A stretch of DNA of 34,325 bases from assembly GCA_016870865.1 (NCBI GenBank), contig VGAC01000019.1, forward strand, positions 1 through 34,325. Reading direction: 5' to 3'. Source of the stretch: Actinomycetota bacterium (lineage in GTDB: Bacteria > Actinomycetota > Acidimicrobiia > Acidimicrobiales > Ilumatobacteraceae). Numbering within the stretch: the first letter of the stretch is position 1; each line of letters opens with the position of its first letter. The position numbers were made by a program, and so were the translations under genes. This document shows positions 8,170-16,021 of the stretch, piece by piece. Under the pieces are notes generated by a model, which was not told where the DNA came from, did not search any database, and worked only from the letters and a program-made list of their open reading frames with translations.

Positions 8170-8940
8170 TTGCTGATCGCAACCTGGAACGTGAACTCGC
8201 TCAAGGCACGGCTGCCACGGGTGACCGAATGGTTGGCCGAGGTACAACCCGACGTCGTGTGCATCCAGGAAACGAAAATGGCCGATGCCGCTTTTCCTGC
8301 ACTCGCTTTCGGCGAGATGGGGTACGACTCGGTGCATTTCGGCCAGGGCCAATGGAACGGTGTCGCGATACTGTCGCGGGTTGGCCTCGACAAGCCGCGG
8401 GTGAACTTCGCATCCGGTGAACCCGATCCCGAGGCGCGCATCATCACCGCCGACTGTGGGGGAGTGACGGTTGCATCGGTTTACGTTCCGAACGGTCGTG
8501 CGCTCGATCACGATCACTACACGTACAAGTTGCGTTGGATGGCGCAGCTTCACGCGCATGCTGCCGCGGTGTCGAGACCTGACGGCAGTCTTGTCATCGC
8601 CGGCGACTACAACATTGCCCCCGATGACCGCGACGTGTGGGATCCCGCGAAACTCGAGGGGCAGACACACGTCAGCAAGGCCGAGCGTGACACGCTCACC
8701 GTGCTCGAAGACTGGGGTTTGCGCGACGTGTTCCGCGACCACTACCGAGACGAAAAGCTGTTCTCGTGGTGGGACTATCGGGGCGGCGACTTCCATCAAG
8801 GGCGCGGCATGCGCATCGACTTGATGTACGCAACCAAGTCGGTGGCCGAGCGGACGACGTGGTGCGGTATCGATCGCAACGCCCGCAAAGGAGAGCAGCC
8901 GAGCGATCACGCGCCCGTCATGATGCTCCTCGGTCCGTAG
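8170..8940 (+). CDS. xthA: Exodeoxyribonuclease III
   Basis: This 256-residue endonuclease/exonuclease/phosphatase-fold protein has every exonuclease III signature: Asn7 (WNVNS), Glu34 (IQETK), Tyr105 (VYVPNG), Asp146 and Asn148 (GDYNIAP), and Asp246/His247 (SDHAP). It cleaves DNA at abasic sites and degrades 3' ends in base-excision repair, using Mg2+. The start is a TTG 9 bases after the upstream stop codon. It is the only usable start, because the fold begins with the next residues and an in-frame stop lies just upstream. The TAG stop of this gene is also the beginning of the -10 hexamer of the next gene. Confidence 0.95.
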   Translation: MLIATWNVNSLKARLPRVTEWLAEVQPDVVCIQETKMADAAFPALAFGEMGYDSVHFGQGQWNGVAILSRVGLDKPRVNFASGEPDPEARIITADCGGVTVASVYVPNGRALDHDHYTYKLRWMAQLHAHAAAVSRPDGSLVIAGDYNIAPDDRDVWDPAKLEGQTHVSKAERDTLTVLEDWGLRDVFRDHYRDEKLFSWWDYRGGDFHQGRGMRIDLMYATKSVAERTTWCGIDRNARKGEQPSDHAPVMMLLGP

Positions 8941-8943
8941 GAT
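8938..8943 (+). promoter_or_regulatory. -10 hexamer TAGGAT fused to the xthA stop codon
   Basis: The xthA stop TAG (8938-8940) forms the first half of TAGGAT. Exactly 6 bases follow, then the ATG at 8950, which predicts a leaderless transcript. No -35 match is seen 16-18 bases upstream. Confidence 0.55.
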
Positions 8944-8949
8944 CGTCCC

Positions 8950-9681
8950 ATGGCGGATCGGTACGAGCGAGAGTTTCGCGGCCTTGGCGGGCATGAAAGC
9001 GAAAAGACCGATGTCGACATCGCGCGCCACGGCCTCGCCGATGCAGTTCGTGAATTCCACGATCTCGCCGTGCGCGGTGCAGCCGACGTTGCCCACTTGC
9101 TGGAGGCGACGGAGAAGATTCGGTTGATCGCCCAACACCTCAACGACAAGGTTCCGACCGAGTCGTACGGGTCCCTGGTCGGGATGTCCGACCACGTTTC
9201 GGGGGTCGAAGGGCGCACCTCGTTCCTCGACCGCAGTCCGATCAGCGGCAGCATGAACCCGATCGCCGCACCGATGCGGATGTCCATCGAGTATCCCGAC
9301 CCGGCGCGGGGAATCGAGGCTTCGGTGACGGGGCGGGTCACCTACGGCCTCGCCTACGAAGGGCCGCCCGGCTGCGTCCATGGGGGTTTCGTGGCGGCCG
9401 CCCTCGACGAGGTGCTGGGTCAGACGCAGTCACTCACGGGCGAACCCGGAATGACCGGCGAATTGGTGGTGCGCTACAAAGCGCCGACACCCCTGTACGT
9501 GGAGCTCGTGATCACGGGTCGGGTGGTCAAAGTCGACGGACGCAAGATCTACACGCATGCGACAGTGATGGCGGGCGACACTCTGTGTGCCGAATCCGAG
9601 GCCTTGTTCATCTCGATGAACAAGGAAGTATTTGCGCGCCTATTGCGGATTCGAACCCGAGAAGCCGACAACAACGGCTAA
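8950..9681 (+). CDS. PaaI-type hotdog-fold thioesterase with N-terminal extension
   Basis: This is a 243-residue protein. The C-terminal part, about 105-235, is a hotdog thioesterase domain with GCVHGGFVAAALDE (His144, Asp153/Glu154), the active-site pattern of PaaI-like acyl-CoA thioesterases. It probably hydrolyses an acyl-CoA in the cytoplasm. The first 100 residues are a charged helical extension not found in minimal PaaI proteins (about 140 residues), and its role is unknown. The start lies 9 bases after the xthA stop and exactly 6 bases after TAGGAT. The last 42 bases overlap the 3' end of the convergent helicase gene. Confidence 0.85.
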   Translation: MADRYEREFRGLGGHESEKTDVDIARHGLADAVREFHDLAVRGAADVAHLLEATEKIRLIAQHLNDKVPTESYGSLVGMSDHVSGVEGRTSFLDRSPISGSMNPIAAPMRMSIEYPDPARGIEASVTGRVTYGLAYEGPPGCVHGGFVAAALDEVLGQTQSLTGEPGMTGELVVRYKAPTPLYVELVITGRVVKVDGRKIYTHATVMAGDTLCAESEALFISMNKEVFARLLRIRTREADNNG

Positions 9682-11508
9682 CACCTCGCCGGCAAGGACC
9701 GCAGCGGTCATCGGTCCGACGATCTGGGCAAGTTGCTCGGTTGTCGTGGGTTTGCGATCGGCGATGCGCTGCAGCAACACGTCGGCGCAGACGGCTGACT
9801 CGGTGGTGCCGAGGCGACGGGCTCGTTCCCGACGCCAGTCGCGCAACGCACCCAGAGCAGTACCCGTGTTCCTCGCGTTTCCTATTTCACGCAGGTCGGC
9901 GGGCATCGCAGCATGTGTGGTCTCGCCCATCGGCAGGCCGACGACGAACGGTGAGAGCGCCGTTGCGCGACTGCCGCGTCGGCGGGCCCAGGTGATGCAG
10001 AGGCGCTCGGCTGCACGGGTGACTGCGACGTAGGCGAGGCGCACCTCTTCGGCGCGCCCGGCCGGGGTCTTGGCCGACGAGTGGGGGAGAACACCCTTCT
10101 CGGCCCCGGCGATGAAGACGGTGTGCCATTCGCGTCCCTTGGCGGCGTGGAAAGTGAGCACCTCGACACCGTCATCCCCCGATGGCCGCGGCGCCGAGGT
10201 GCTGAACCACGACATGAACATGGTCCCATTGGCAGGACCCATGGGGTGCGCCGCGAGGAACTCGTTGACGAGCAGGGCGAGTTCGTGTTCGGCTGAATCC
10301 TTCTCGGATGCGATGCGAAGTTCCAGCGACCAATCGGCGAGCGCGTAGCGGTTGGTCAGGGCGGCGACCTCCTGGAGCAGCGGCGCAACGACGGCCGATG
10401 CGGCGGATGCGGAAAGTGGAATGCCCGCCTTTTCGAAAGCGGCGACGATGAGGTCGCGTTGCGCTCGGGTGCGAACGAGAACTGCGACATCGGCCCAGCG
10501 GCGCACACCGCGGCGCGAGTTCGAGACCCGAGTCGCGATTCCTCTGGCTTCTGCGGTCTCGTCGTCGAATGCATCGAGGGTGATTGCCTCGCCGTCGAGT
10601 TTCACCGCCGTCGCCTCGGCGGCAACGCCGTTCGACCGTAAAATGTGCAACCCCGCGTCGATGACGACGGGTGAGCAGCGGTAATTGTTGCGCAGATGGA
10701 CGACGGTCGCTCCGCCCAGCGTTTGGGGCAGATCGTCGAAGAGGCGTGGGTCGGCACCGTTCCATCCGTAGATGGCCTGGAGTGGGTCGCCGACCATGAA
10801 GATGTCGCGTCGGCCCCCCCGTAATGCTTCGAGAAAAGCGAACTGCTGGGGGTTCATGTCCTGTGCCTCGTCGACGAGCAAGTGGCGATAGCGCCAGTGG
10901 ACTGCCCCGGCGTAGTCGACCGAGCCCTTGATTTCATCGGTGGCGCGTACCAACAGGTCACCGATGTCGAGTACGCCCCGGAACTTCTTGAGCCGCTCGA
11001 ACTCCTCGAACAGCCGCACAAACGCCTCGGGTGCCTTGACGTTGCGCTTGGCAGCCGTCGCCGCGCCGGGATAGCCGTTGGGTGAAAGTGCGCGGGCCTG
11101 CATCCATTCGTACTCGGTGAGCGCCTCGAAGATCGGCGTCCGCATGCCAAGGGTGTGGGTCGCCTCCCGCATCATGCTGCTGCTGTTCGTGAGGATTGTC
11201 GGCATGGTCTTGTTGAGGTCGGTGAGACGCTGGCGTAAGAGCGCGAAGGCAATCGCGTGGAAGGTGCCGGTGTGAATGCCCCGCGGCGAGCGCCTCTTCA
11301 ACTGTGCGGCCGCCTCGCGCGTGAACGTGATCGCGAGAGTATGTTCGGCGTCGGCGCTGGCATCTTCGATGCGGTACACGATGCGTCGTGTGAGGACCGT
11401 GGTCTTGCCCGAACCTGCACCGGCGAGCACGATCACCGCGTCGGCCGGCGCGGTCACGGCGGCGCGCTGCTCGGCATCCAGGGCGAGGAGGAGCGAGGCC
11501 GCGGTCAT
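9640..11508 (-). CDS. uvrD2: UvrD/PcrA-family DNA helicase with HRDC domain, UvrD2-like
   Basis: This SF1A helicase has about 622 residues, shorter than typical UvrD (700 or more). Motif I is GAGSGKTT (about 30-37), motif II is LLVDEAQD, and motif III is VGDPLQAIYGWNGAD. NYRCSP (IV), TFHAAKGREW (V) and YVAVTRAAERL (VI) follow. The last 80 residues form an HRDC domain (RARRLG to PTTTEQLAQIVGPM), as in mycobacterial UvrD2. It unwinds DNA with 3'-5' polarity in repair. Two starts are possible, GTG at 11517 and ATG at 11508. I prefer the ATG because TAGCGT lies 7 bases upstream of it. The gene is divergent from the PH-domain gene with only 29 bases between starts. Confidence 0.92.
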   Translation of the reverse strand: MTAASLLLALDAEQRAAVTAPADAVIVLAGAGSGKTTVLTRRIVYRIEDASADAEHTLAITFTREAAAQLKRRSPRGIHTGTFHAIAFALLRQRLTDLNKTMPTILTNSSSMMREATHTLGMRTPIFEALTEYEWMQARALSPNGYPGAATAAKRNVKAPEAFVRLFEEFERLKKFRGVLDIGDLLVRATDEIKGSVDYAGAVHWRYRHLLVDEAQDMNPQQFAFLEALRGGRRDIFMVGDPLQAIYGWNGADPRLFDDLPQTLGGATVVHLRNNYRCSPVVIDAGLHILRSNGVAAEATAVKLDGEAITLDAFDDETAEARGIATRVSNSRRGVRRWADVAVLVRTRAQRDLIVAAFEKAGIPLSASAASAVVAPLLQEVAALTNRYALADWSLELRIASEKDSAEHELALLVNEFLAAHPMGPANGTMFMSWFSTSAPRPSGDDGVEVLTFHAAKGREWHTVFIAGAEKGVLPHSSAKTPAGRAEEVRLAYVAVTRAAERLCITWARRRGSRATALSPFVVGLPMGETTHAAMPADLREIGNARNTGTALGALRDWRRERARRLGTTESAVCADVLLQRIADRKPTTTEQLAQIVGPMTAAVLAGEVLAVVVGFSGSNPQ

Positions 11509-11515
11509 GGGCGTC

Positions 11516-11521
11516 ACGCTA
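11516..11521 (-). promoter_or_regulatory. -10 hexamer TAGCGT for the helicase gene
   Basis: On the minus strand, TAGCGT ends 7 bases before the ATG at 11508. It lies within 5 bases of the plus-strand hexamer of the divergent gene, so the two promoters must overlap. Confidence 0.4.
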
Positions 11522-11525
11522 GTAA

Positions 11526-11531
11526 TAAGGT
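11526..11531 (+). promoter_or_regulatory. -10 hexamer TAAGGT for the PH-SHOCT gene
   Basis: TAAGGT is followed by exactly 6 bases and then the ATG at 11538. The same stretch also reads AGGTGGAG, a possible Shine-Dalgarno. If transcription starts at the ATG, that ribosome site is not in the mRNA. Confidence 0.45.
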
Positions 11532-11537
11532 GGAGTC

Positions 11538-12155
11538 ATGCCGCTCTCACCCAAGCATCTCAACGAAAACGAAGAGTTGATTCTCGACGTTCACCCCCAC
11601 TGGTGGTACTTCGCCCAGTCCGGTGGGGCGGCGGTGGCTGCCCTCATCGCGTGGTATCTGGGTGCGGTTTCCATCGACGGCGGTTTCATGGAATGGCTGC
11701 CGAAGGTTCTCGGCGTCGTCGTCGCGCTTGGGCTGGTCTGGGTCGGATACGAATACCTTCAGTGGCGCTTCACCAACTTCGCCATCACCAGCGCCCGCGT
11801 CATTTACCAAGAGGGTCTGATCTCCAGAAAGGGGGTCGAGATACCCCTGGAGCGGGTGAACAACGTGAACTTCAACCAGACGATCATCGAACGCCTTCTC
11901 GGAGCGGGCGATCTTCTCATCGAGTCGGGCGGCGAGGATGGCCAGCAGCGCTTCACCGATATCAAACGCCCGCAGGAAGTGAAGAAGATCCTGCTCAACT
12001 ACGTGCAACGGCGCATCGACCTGCGGGCGGGATACGTACAGGGTGGGCGTGACGATGTCGCGACGCAGCTCGAGAAGCTCGAGGGACTCCTGCAGCGCGG
12101 CAGCCTCACGCGCGATGAATTCGAGCGCGAAAAACGCCGTATTCTGGGCAACTGA
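11538..12155 (+). CDS. Membrane protein with bacterial PH domain and SHOCT tail
   Basis: This 205-residue protein has two predicted membrane helices (about 27-45 and 53-73). A bacterial PH-like domain (bPH_2, about 76-160) follows, with the typical TNFAITSARVIYQEGLISRK and IPLERVNNV strands. It ends in a SHOCT motif (about 175-203, LEKLEGLLQRGSLTRDEFE). The PH domain would face the cytoplasm. Such proteins are thought to act in envelope stress or oligomerisation, but the precise function is unknown. The gene is monocistronic or leads into the BtuF-like gene 29 bases downstream. Confidence 0.85.
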   Translation: MPLSPKHLNENEELILDVHPHWWYFAQSGGAAVAALIAWYLGAVSIDGGFMEWLPKVLGVVVALGLVWVGYEYLQWRFTNFAITSARVIYQEGLISRKGVEIPLERVNNVNFNQTIIERLLGAGDLLIESGGEDGQQRFTDIKRPQEVKKILLNYVQRRIDLRAGYVQGGRDDVATQLEKLEGLLQRGSLTRDEFEREKRRILGN

Positions 12156-12184
12156 GCCGCAGTACCGGGACATCGTCGGGGACC

Positions 12185-12886
12185 ATGCGGATCGTCAGCC
12201 TCGTTCCCAGCGTCACCGAGTCCCTGCTCGCCTGGGGCATCGAGCCCGTCGCCTGCACCCGGTTCTGCGAACAGCCGCAATTGCGCCACGTGGGGGGGAC
12301 CAAGGACCCGGACATCACCGCGATCGTGGGTCTTTCACCCGACATGGTTGTCGTCGATCGTGAGGAGAATCGTCGCGACGACGCAGTGGAACTGGCGCGT
12401 CGGGGTTTGCGTGTCGCCGACCTGCACGTCACGTCGCTCGCATCGGCCGAAGCCGAAACCCGGCGACTTGCCGAACTTGTCGGAGCCAAGTTCGACCCGT
12501 CCCGCGCAACGACGTGCACGCCTCCGCGCGTCAGGGCGTTCGTGCCGATCTGGCGTCGTCCGTGGATGACGATCAACGCGGCAACCTACGGCGCCTCCCT
12601 CCTCGCATCGATTGGTGTCGCAGTTTCGCATGGCGATGCGTCCTCGCCCTATCCCACGGTGTCGTCGGGTGAACTTGCGCGGTTGTGCGAAGAGCGTGGG
12701 GTTGGTGTCGTTTTGCTACCCACCGAGCCCTACGCGTTCGCCGACCGCCACGTTCCCGAGGTCGTCTCGGCAACGGGTATCAACGATGTGCGCATCATCG
12801 ACGGACGCGATCTTTTCTGGTGGGGTGTGCGCACAAAGGGTGCGCGGGAGCGCCTCACGGGGGTGCTCGCGGATCTTCTAGGTTGA
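12185..12886 (+). CDS. BtuF-like helical-backbone metal/cobalamin receptor without signal peptide
   Basis: This 233-residue protein resembles periplasmic cobalamin/siderophore-binding proteins (BtuF, FepB). It begins directly with the first beta strand, MRIVSLVPSVTESL, then ACTRFCEQPQL, a GGTKDPD loop, and LSPDMVVVDREENRRDD. No signal peptide, lipobox or TAT motif precedes it, and no ABC transporter genes adjoin it. It is therefore probably cytoplasmic, binding a corrinoid or other metal chelate, or having some other role. A GGGGA stretch just before the ATG may help initiation. Fold confidence is good; ligand confidence is low. Confidence 0.75.
   Translation: MRIVSLVPSVTESLLAWGIEPVACTRFCEQPQLRHVGGTKDPDITAIVGLSPDMVVVDREENRRDDAVELARRGLRVADLHVTSLASAEAETRRLAELVGAKFDPSRATTCTPPRVRAFVPIWRRPWMTINAATYGASLLASIGVAVSHGDASSPYPTVSSGELARLCEERGVGVVLLPTEPYAFADRHVPEVVSATGINDVRIIDGRDLFWWGVRTKGARERLTGVLADLLG
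12879..12884 (+). promoter_or_regulatory. -10 hexamer TAGGTT for the aldo/keto reductase gene
   Basis: TAGGTT ends on the first base of the upstream TGA stop. Exactly 6 bases separate it from the ATG at 12891, predicting a leaderless mRNA. Confidence 0.5.
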
Positions 12887-12890
12887 CGGC

Positions 12891-13934
12891 ATGAACTACA
12901 GACCTCTCGGCCGCAGCGGCATGCTCGTGTCGCCGCTTTGCCTGGGCAACATGATGTTCGGCTCGTGGGGCAACACCGACCACGACGACTGTGTGCGGAT
13001 CATCGACCGCGCCCTGGACCATGGGATCAACTTCGTCGACACGGCCGACGTGTATTCAGCGGGGGAGAGTGAAGTCATCACGGGCAAGGCGCTCAAGGGC
13101 GCGAAGCGCGACGGGGTGGTGTTGGCGACGAAGTGCCACTTCCCGCTCGAAGGTGGGCCCTTCTCGACGAACCGTGTCCCAAACACGTGGGGCAACAGCC
13201 GGCGCTACATCATCAAGGCATGCGACGACAGTCTTCGTCGTCTCGGCACCGACTGGATCGATCTTTACCAGTTGCACCGACCCGACCCACTCGTACCGAT
13301 CGAAGAGTCGCTGTCGGCGCTGAACGATCTCGTGCACATGGGCAAGATCCGCGCGTTCGGCTGTTCCACGTTCCCGGCCGAATACCTCGTCGAGGCGGCG
13401 TGGGCGGCCGACAAGCACAACCTCATTCCCTTCAGTACCGAGCAACCGCCGTACAGCATCTTCGTGCGTTGGATCGAACGTGACCTTCTGCCCACCTGCC
13501 AGAAACTGAACATGGGCACCTTGGTGTGGAGTCCGCTCAACGGTGGATGGTTGTCGGGGATCTACAGGAAGTCGGCCGGCCCGCGCAGTGAGGGTCGCGC
13601 GGCGCGCGCACCCGCGCGCTACGACCTGGCAGACCCTGCGAATCAGCAGAAAATCGAACTGGTCGAGTCCCTCGTCGGAATCGCCGACTCGATCGGGGTG
13701 ACGCTTGCACATCTGTCGCTCGCCTGGGTGCTGCACCACCCGGGCGTCACCTCGGCGATCATCGGCCCGCGCGTCATGGACCACCTCACGACCCTGCTCG
13801 GTGCCCAGGACATCTCGCTGTCGAGTGAAGTGCTCGACAAGATCGATGCCCTCGTGGCGCCGGGCCGCACGGTCACGCCCGATGAGGCCCGTTGGGAAAC
13901 CCCCGCGCTGTCGCGCCGCAATCGTCGCGTCTGA
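12891..13934 (+). CDS. Aldo/keto reductase
   Basis: This 347-residue NADPH-dependent (beta/alpha)8-barrel oxidoreductase has the full catalytic tetrad: Asp50 and Tyr55 (FVDTADVY), Lys81 (LATKCH) and His129 (YQLHRPD). The sequence LSLAWVLHHPGVTSAIIGPR near the C-terminus is the coenzyme-binding region typical of the AKR/YghZ-like group. It reduces aldehydes or ketones, substrate unknown. It starts 4 bases after the BtuF-like gene, but TAGGTT suggests its own promoter. Confidence 0.92.
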   Translation: MNYRPLGRSGMLVSPLCLGNMMFGSWGNTDHDDCVRIIDRALDHGINFVDTADVYSAGESEVITGKALKGAKRDGVVLATKCHFPLEGGPFSTNRVPNTWGNSRRYIIKACDDSLRRLGTDWIDLYQLHRPDPLVPIEESLSALNDLVHMGKIRAFGCSTFPAEYLVEAAWAADKHNLIPFSTEQPPYSIFVRWIERDLLPTCQKLNMGTLVWSPLNGGWLSGIYRKSAGPRSEGRAARAPARYDLADPANQQKIELVESLVGIADSIGVTLAHLSLAWVLHHPGVTSAIIGPRVMDHLTTLLGAQDISLSSEVLDKIDALVAPGRTVTPDEARWETPALSRRNRRV

Positions 13935-13950
13935 GAGTTCCCGGCGGGTT

Positions 13951-13979
13951 TTGACCCCCGACGTGTTCTCGGTGAAACT
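13951..13979 (+). promoter_or_regulatory. Promoter with -35 TTGACC, 17-base spacer and -10 GAAACT
   Basis: TTGACC (13951-13956), a 17-base spacer and GAAACT (13974-13979) are followed by exactly 6 bases and the ATG at 13986. This is the best two-element promoter in the window. It would start the four-gene operon 13986-17381 with a leaderless transcript. Confidence 0.6.
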
Positions 13980-13985
13980 TGCGGA

Positions 13986-14879
13986 ATGCCGAAAGTCGGG
14001 GTTGCCACAGGAATAGAGATCGAATACGAGACATTCGGTTCACCGTCACAACCGACCGTGTTGCTGGTCTCGGGCTTCACCGCACAGATGCTGATGTGGC
14101 CCGTCGACTTCTGTCGGATCATCGCCGACGCCGGGTTCCATGTGGTTAGGTTCGACAACCGTGACTGCGGTCTGAGTACCAAACTCGACGGCAAGGCGGT
14201 CGACACCGACGGGGTCATACGGGCAGCGTTGCTCGACGACCCCGTACCGGCCGTGCCGTACAACCTGTCCGACATGGCAGCCGACGCGGTGGGTCTCCTC
14301 GACGCACTCGGTATCGGCGCGGCCCACGTCATCGGCGGGTCGATGGGCGGAATGATCGTACAGATCATGGCGATCGAGCACCCGACGCGCGTCGCCTCGC
14401 TGACCTCGATCATGTCGAACTCGGGCGAGCCCGAGTTCGGCCAGCCCACAGCCGAGGCGATGACGGCTCTCGTCACCCCACCACCCACCGATCGCGCCGC
14501 CTACATCGAATCTTCACAGAAATGGATGGTGTGGCAGTCCAAGAAGTACGCCACCGTCGAGCAGAACCGGATCGATGCCGCGGCATCGTTCGACCGTGCG
14601 TTCTATCCCGAGGGTGCGCCACGACAGTTGGCGGCGATTTACGCGAGCGGCCGGCGCACCGACGGCTTGCGTGCCGTGACTGCACCGACGCTCGTCATCC
14701 ACGGCACCGACGACACGCTGATCGCACCGAGTGGCGGCCAGCGGGCAGCGGAGTTGATTCCGAACGCACGACTCGACATGGTCACGGACATGGGTCACGA
14801 CCTGCCGCGGCCGTTGTGGCCGCGCATCACCGGATCGATCATCTCGCACCTCAAGGAGACACCGTGCCCGGCCCGCTGA
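13986..14879 (+). CDS. Alpha/beta hydrolase
   Basis: This 297-residue alpha/beta-hydrolase has a nucleophile elbow GGSMGG (Ser119), an acid in IHGTDDTLI (about 240) and a histidine in TDMGHDLP (about 270). The oxyanion region is SGFTAQ near residue 30. It is probably a cytoplasmic esterase, lactonase or epoxide-type hydrolase. It is the first gene of an overlapping operon; its last 16 bases overlap the start of the acyl-CoA racemase gene. That linkage suggests a role in acyl-ester or acyl-CoA metabolism (inference). Confidence 0.9.
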   Translation: MPKVGVATGIEIEYETFGSPSQPTVLLVSGFTAQMLMWPVDFCRIIADAGFHVVRFDNRDCGLSTKLDGKAVDTDGVIRAALLDDPVPAVPYNLSDMAADAVGLLDALGIGAAHVIGGSMGGMIVQIMAIEHPTRVASLTSIMSNSGEPEFGQPTAEAMTALVTPPPTDRAAYIESSQKWMVWQSKKYATVEQNRIDAAASFDRAFYPEGAPRQLAAIYASGRRTDGLRAVTAPTLVIHGTDDTLIAPSGGQRAAELIPNARLDMVTDMGHDLPRPLWPRITGSIISHLKETPCPAR

Positions 14880-16021
14880 ACGGCTATCGCGTCATCGAAA
14901 TCGCCGGTATCGGGCCCGGTCCTTTCGCCGCGATGCTGTTGTCCGACCTCGGCGCCGAGGTCGTGCGCGTCGAACGCGCGCAGTCGGTGCGTGGTCCCGC
15001 CCCCGACACCCCGCATTTCGACATCCTGTTGCGCGGTCGGCGCAACATTGCCATCGACTTGAAGAATCCCGACGGTGTCGAGGTACTTCTCACCCTCGTC
15101 GAGTCGGCCGACGCGATCATCGAGGGATTCCGTCCCGGTGTCATGGAACGCCTCGGTGCGGGTCCCGAGGCGTGTCTTGCACGCAACCCACGCCTCGTGT
15201 TTGGTCGTATGACCGGGTGGGGTCAGTACGGCATGTACGGCCAGGCGGCCGGACACGACATCAACTACATCGCCCTCGCGGGTGCGCTGGCGCACTTCGG
15301 CCGTGCGGGCGAAATGCCGACGCCACCCCTGAACATGGTCGGCGACTTCGGTGGTGGCGGGATGTTTCTCGCGCTCGGCGTCGTGGCCGCGCTGCTCGAA
15401 GCACAAAAGAGCGGCAAGGGTCAGATCGTCGACACCGCGATGGTCGACGGTACGGCGATTCTCATGACCATGTTCTGGGCGATGAAGAACGTCGGCCTCT
15501 TCGACGAGAACTCACCGGGCACCAACCTGCTCGACACGGGAGCGCACTTCTATGACGTCTACCGCTGCAAGGACGACCGATATATCTCGCTCGGCTCGAT
15601 CGAACCACAGTTCTACGCCGAGTTGTTGCGCCTCACCGGCCTCGACAGAGACGCCGAATTCGCAAAGCAAATGGATCGCTCACAGTGGCCGCACCTGAAC
15701 GCACGCCTCACCGAGGTATTCCTGCAAAAGACACAGGCCGAGTGGTGCGCGATCATGGAGGCGACCGATGTCTGTTTCGCCCCGGTGCTCACGATGAGCG
15801 AGGCTGCGCGCCATCCTCACAACGTCGAGCGCAAGACCTTCGTCGAGCATCACGGAGTCACCCAGCCCGCACCCGCGCCACGTTTCTCGCGCACCTCGGG
15901 TGAACTCACGCTCGCCCCCGCGCATGCCGGGCAGAACTCCCGTGAAGTACTCGAACGCTGGGGCTTTGCCGCTGATCGCGTCGAGGCACTCGTAGAGTCG
16001 GGCGCGGTGAAGCAAGCCTGA
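14864..16021 (+). CDS. Alpha-methylacyl-CoA racemase, CaiB/BaiF (class III CoA-transferase) family
   Basis: This 385-residue protein aligns with mycobacterial MCR and animal AMACR. The catalytic residues are His131 (AGHDINY), Asp161 (GDFGGGG) and Glu246 (IEPQFY). Each is offset by five from the known His126, Asp156 and Glu241 of MCR. The motif LDTGAHFYDVY is also diagnostic. It epimerises 2-methylacyl-CoA esters so that beta-oxidation of branched or sterol side chains can proceed. The start is GTG with AAGGAG at 14853-14858 and a 5-base spacer. The open frame extends further upstream but is not used. The stop overlaps the next ATG by one base (TGATG), indicating translational coupling. Confidence 0.93.
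   Translation: MPGPLNGYRVIEIAGIGPGPFAAMLLSDLGAEVVRVERAQSVRGPAPDTPHFDILLRGRRNIAIDLKNPDGVEVLLTLVESADAIIEGFRPGVMERLGAGPEACLARNPRLVFGRMTGWGQYGMYGQAAGHDINYIALAGALAHFGRAGEMPTPPLNMVGDFGGGGMFLALGVVAALLEAQKSGKGQIVDTAMVDGTAILMTMFWAMKNVGLFDENSPGTNLLDTGAHFYDVYRCKDDRYISLGSIEPQFYAELLRLTGLDRDAEFAKQMDRSQWPHLNARLTEVFLQKTQAEWCAIMEATDVCFAPVLTMSEAARHPHNVERKTFVEHHGVTQPAPAPRFSRTSGELTLAPAHAGQNSREVLERWGFAADRVEALVESGAVKQA

Noticed and set aside
8164-9381. Minus-strand frame of 405 codons opposite xthA and the thioesterase
   Set aside because: It crosses two well-supported genes and their promoter and shows no domain.
14522-14863. Upstream in-frame extension of the racemase
   Set aside because: It lies inside the hydrolase gene in another frame, and a strong AAGGAG marks the GTG at 14864.
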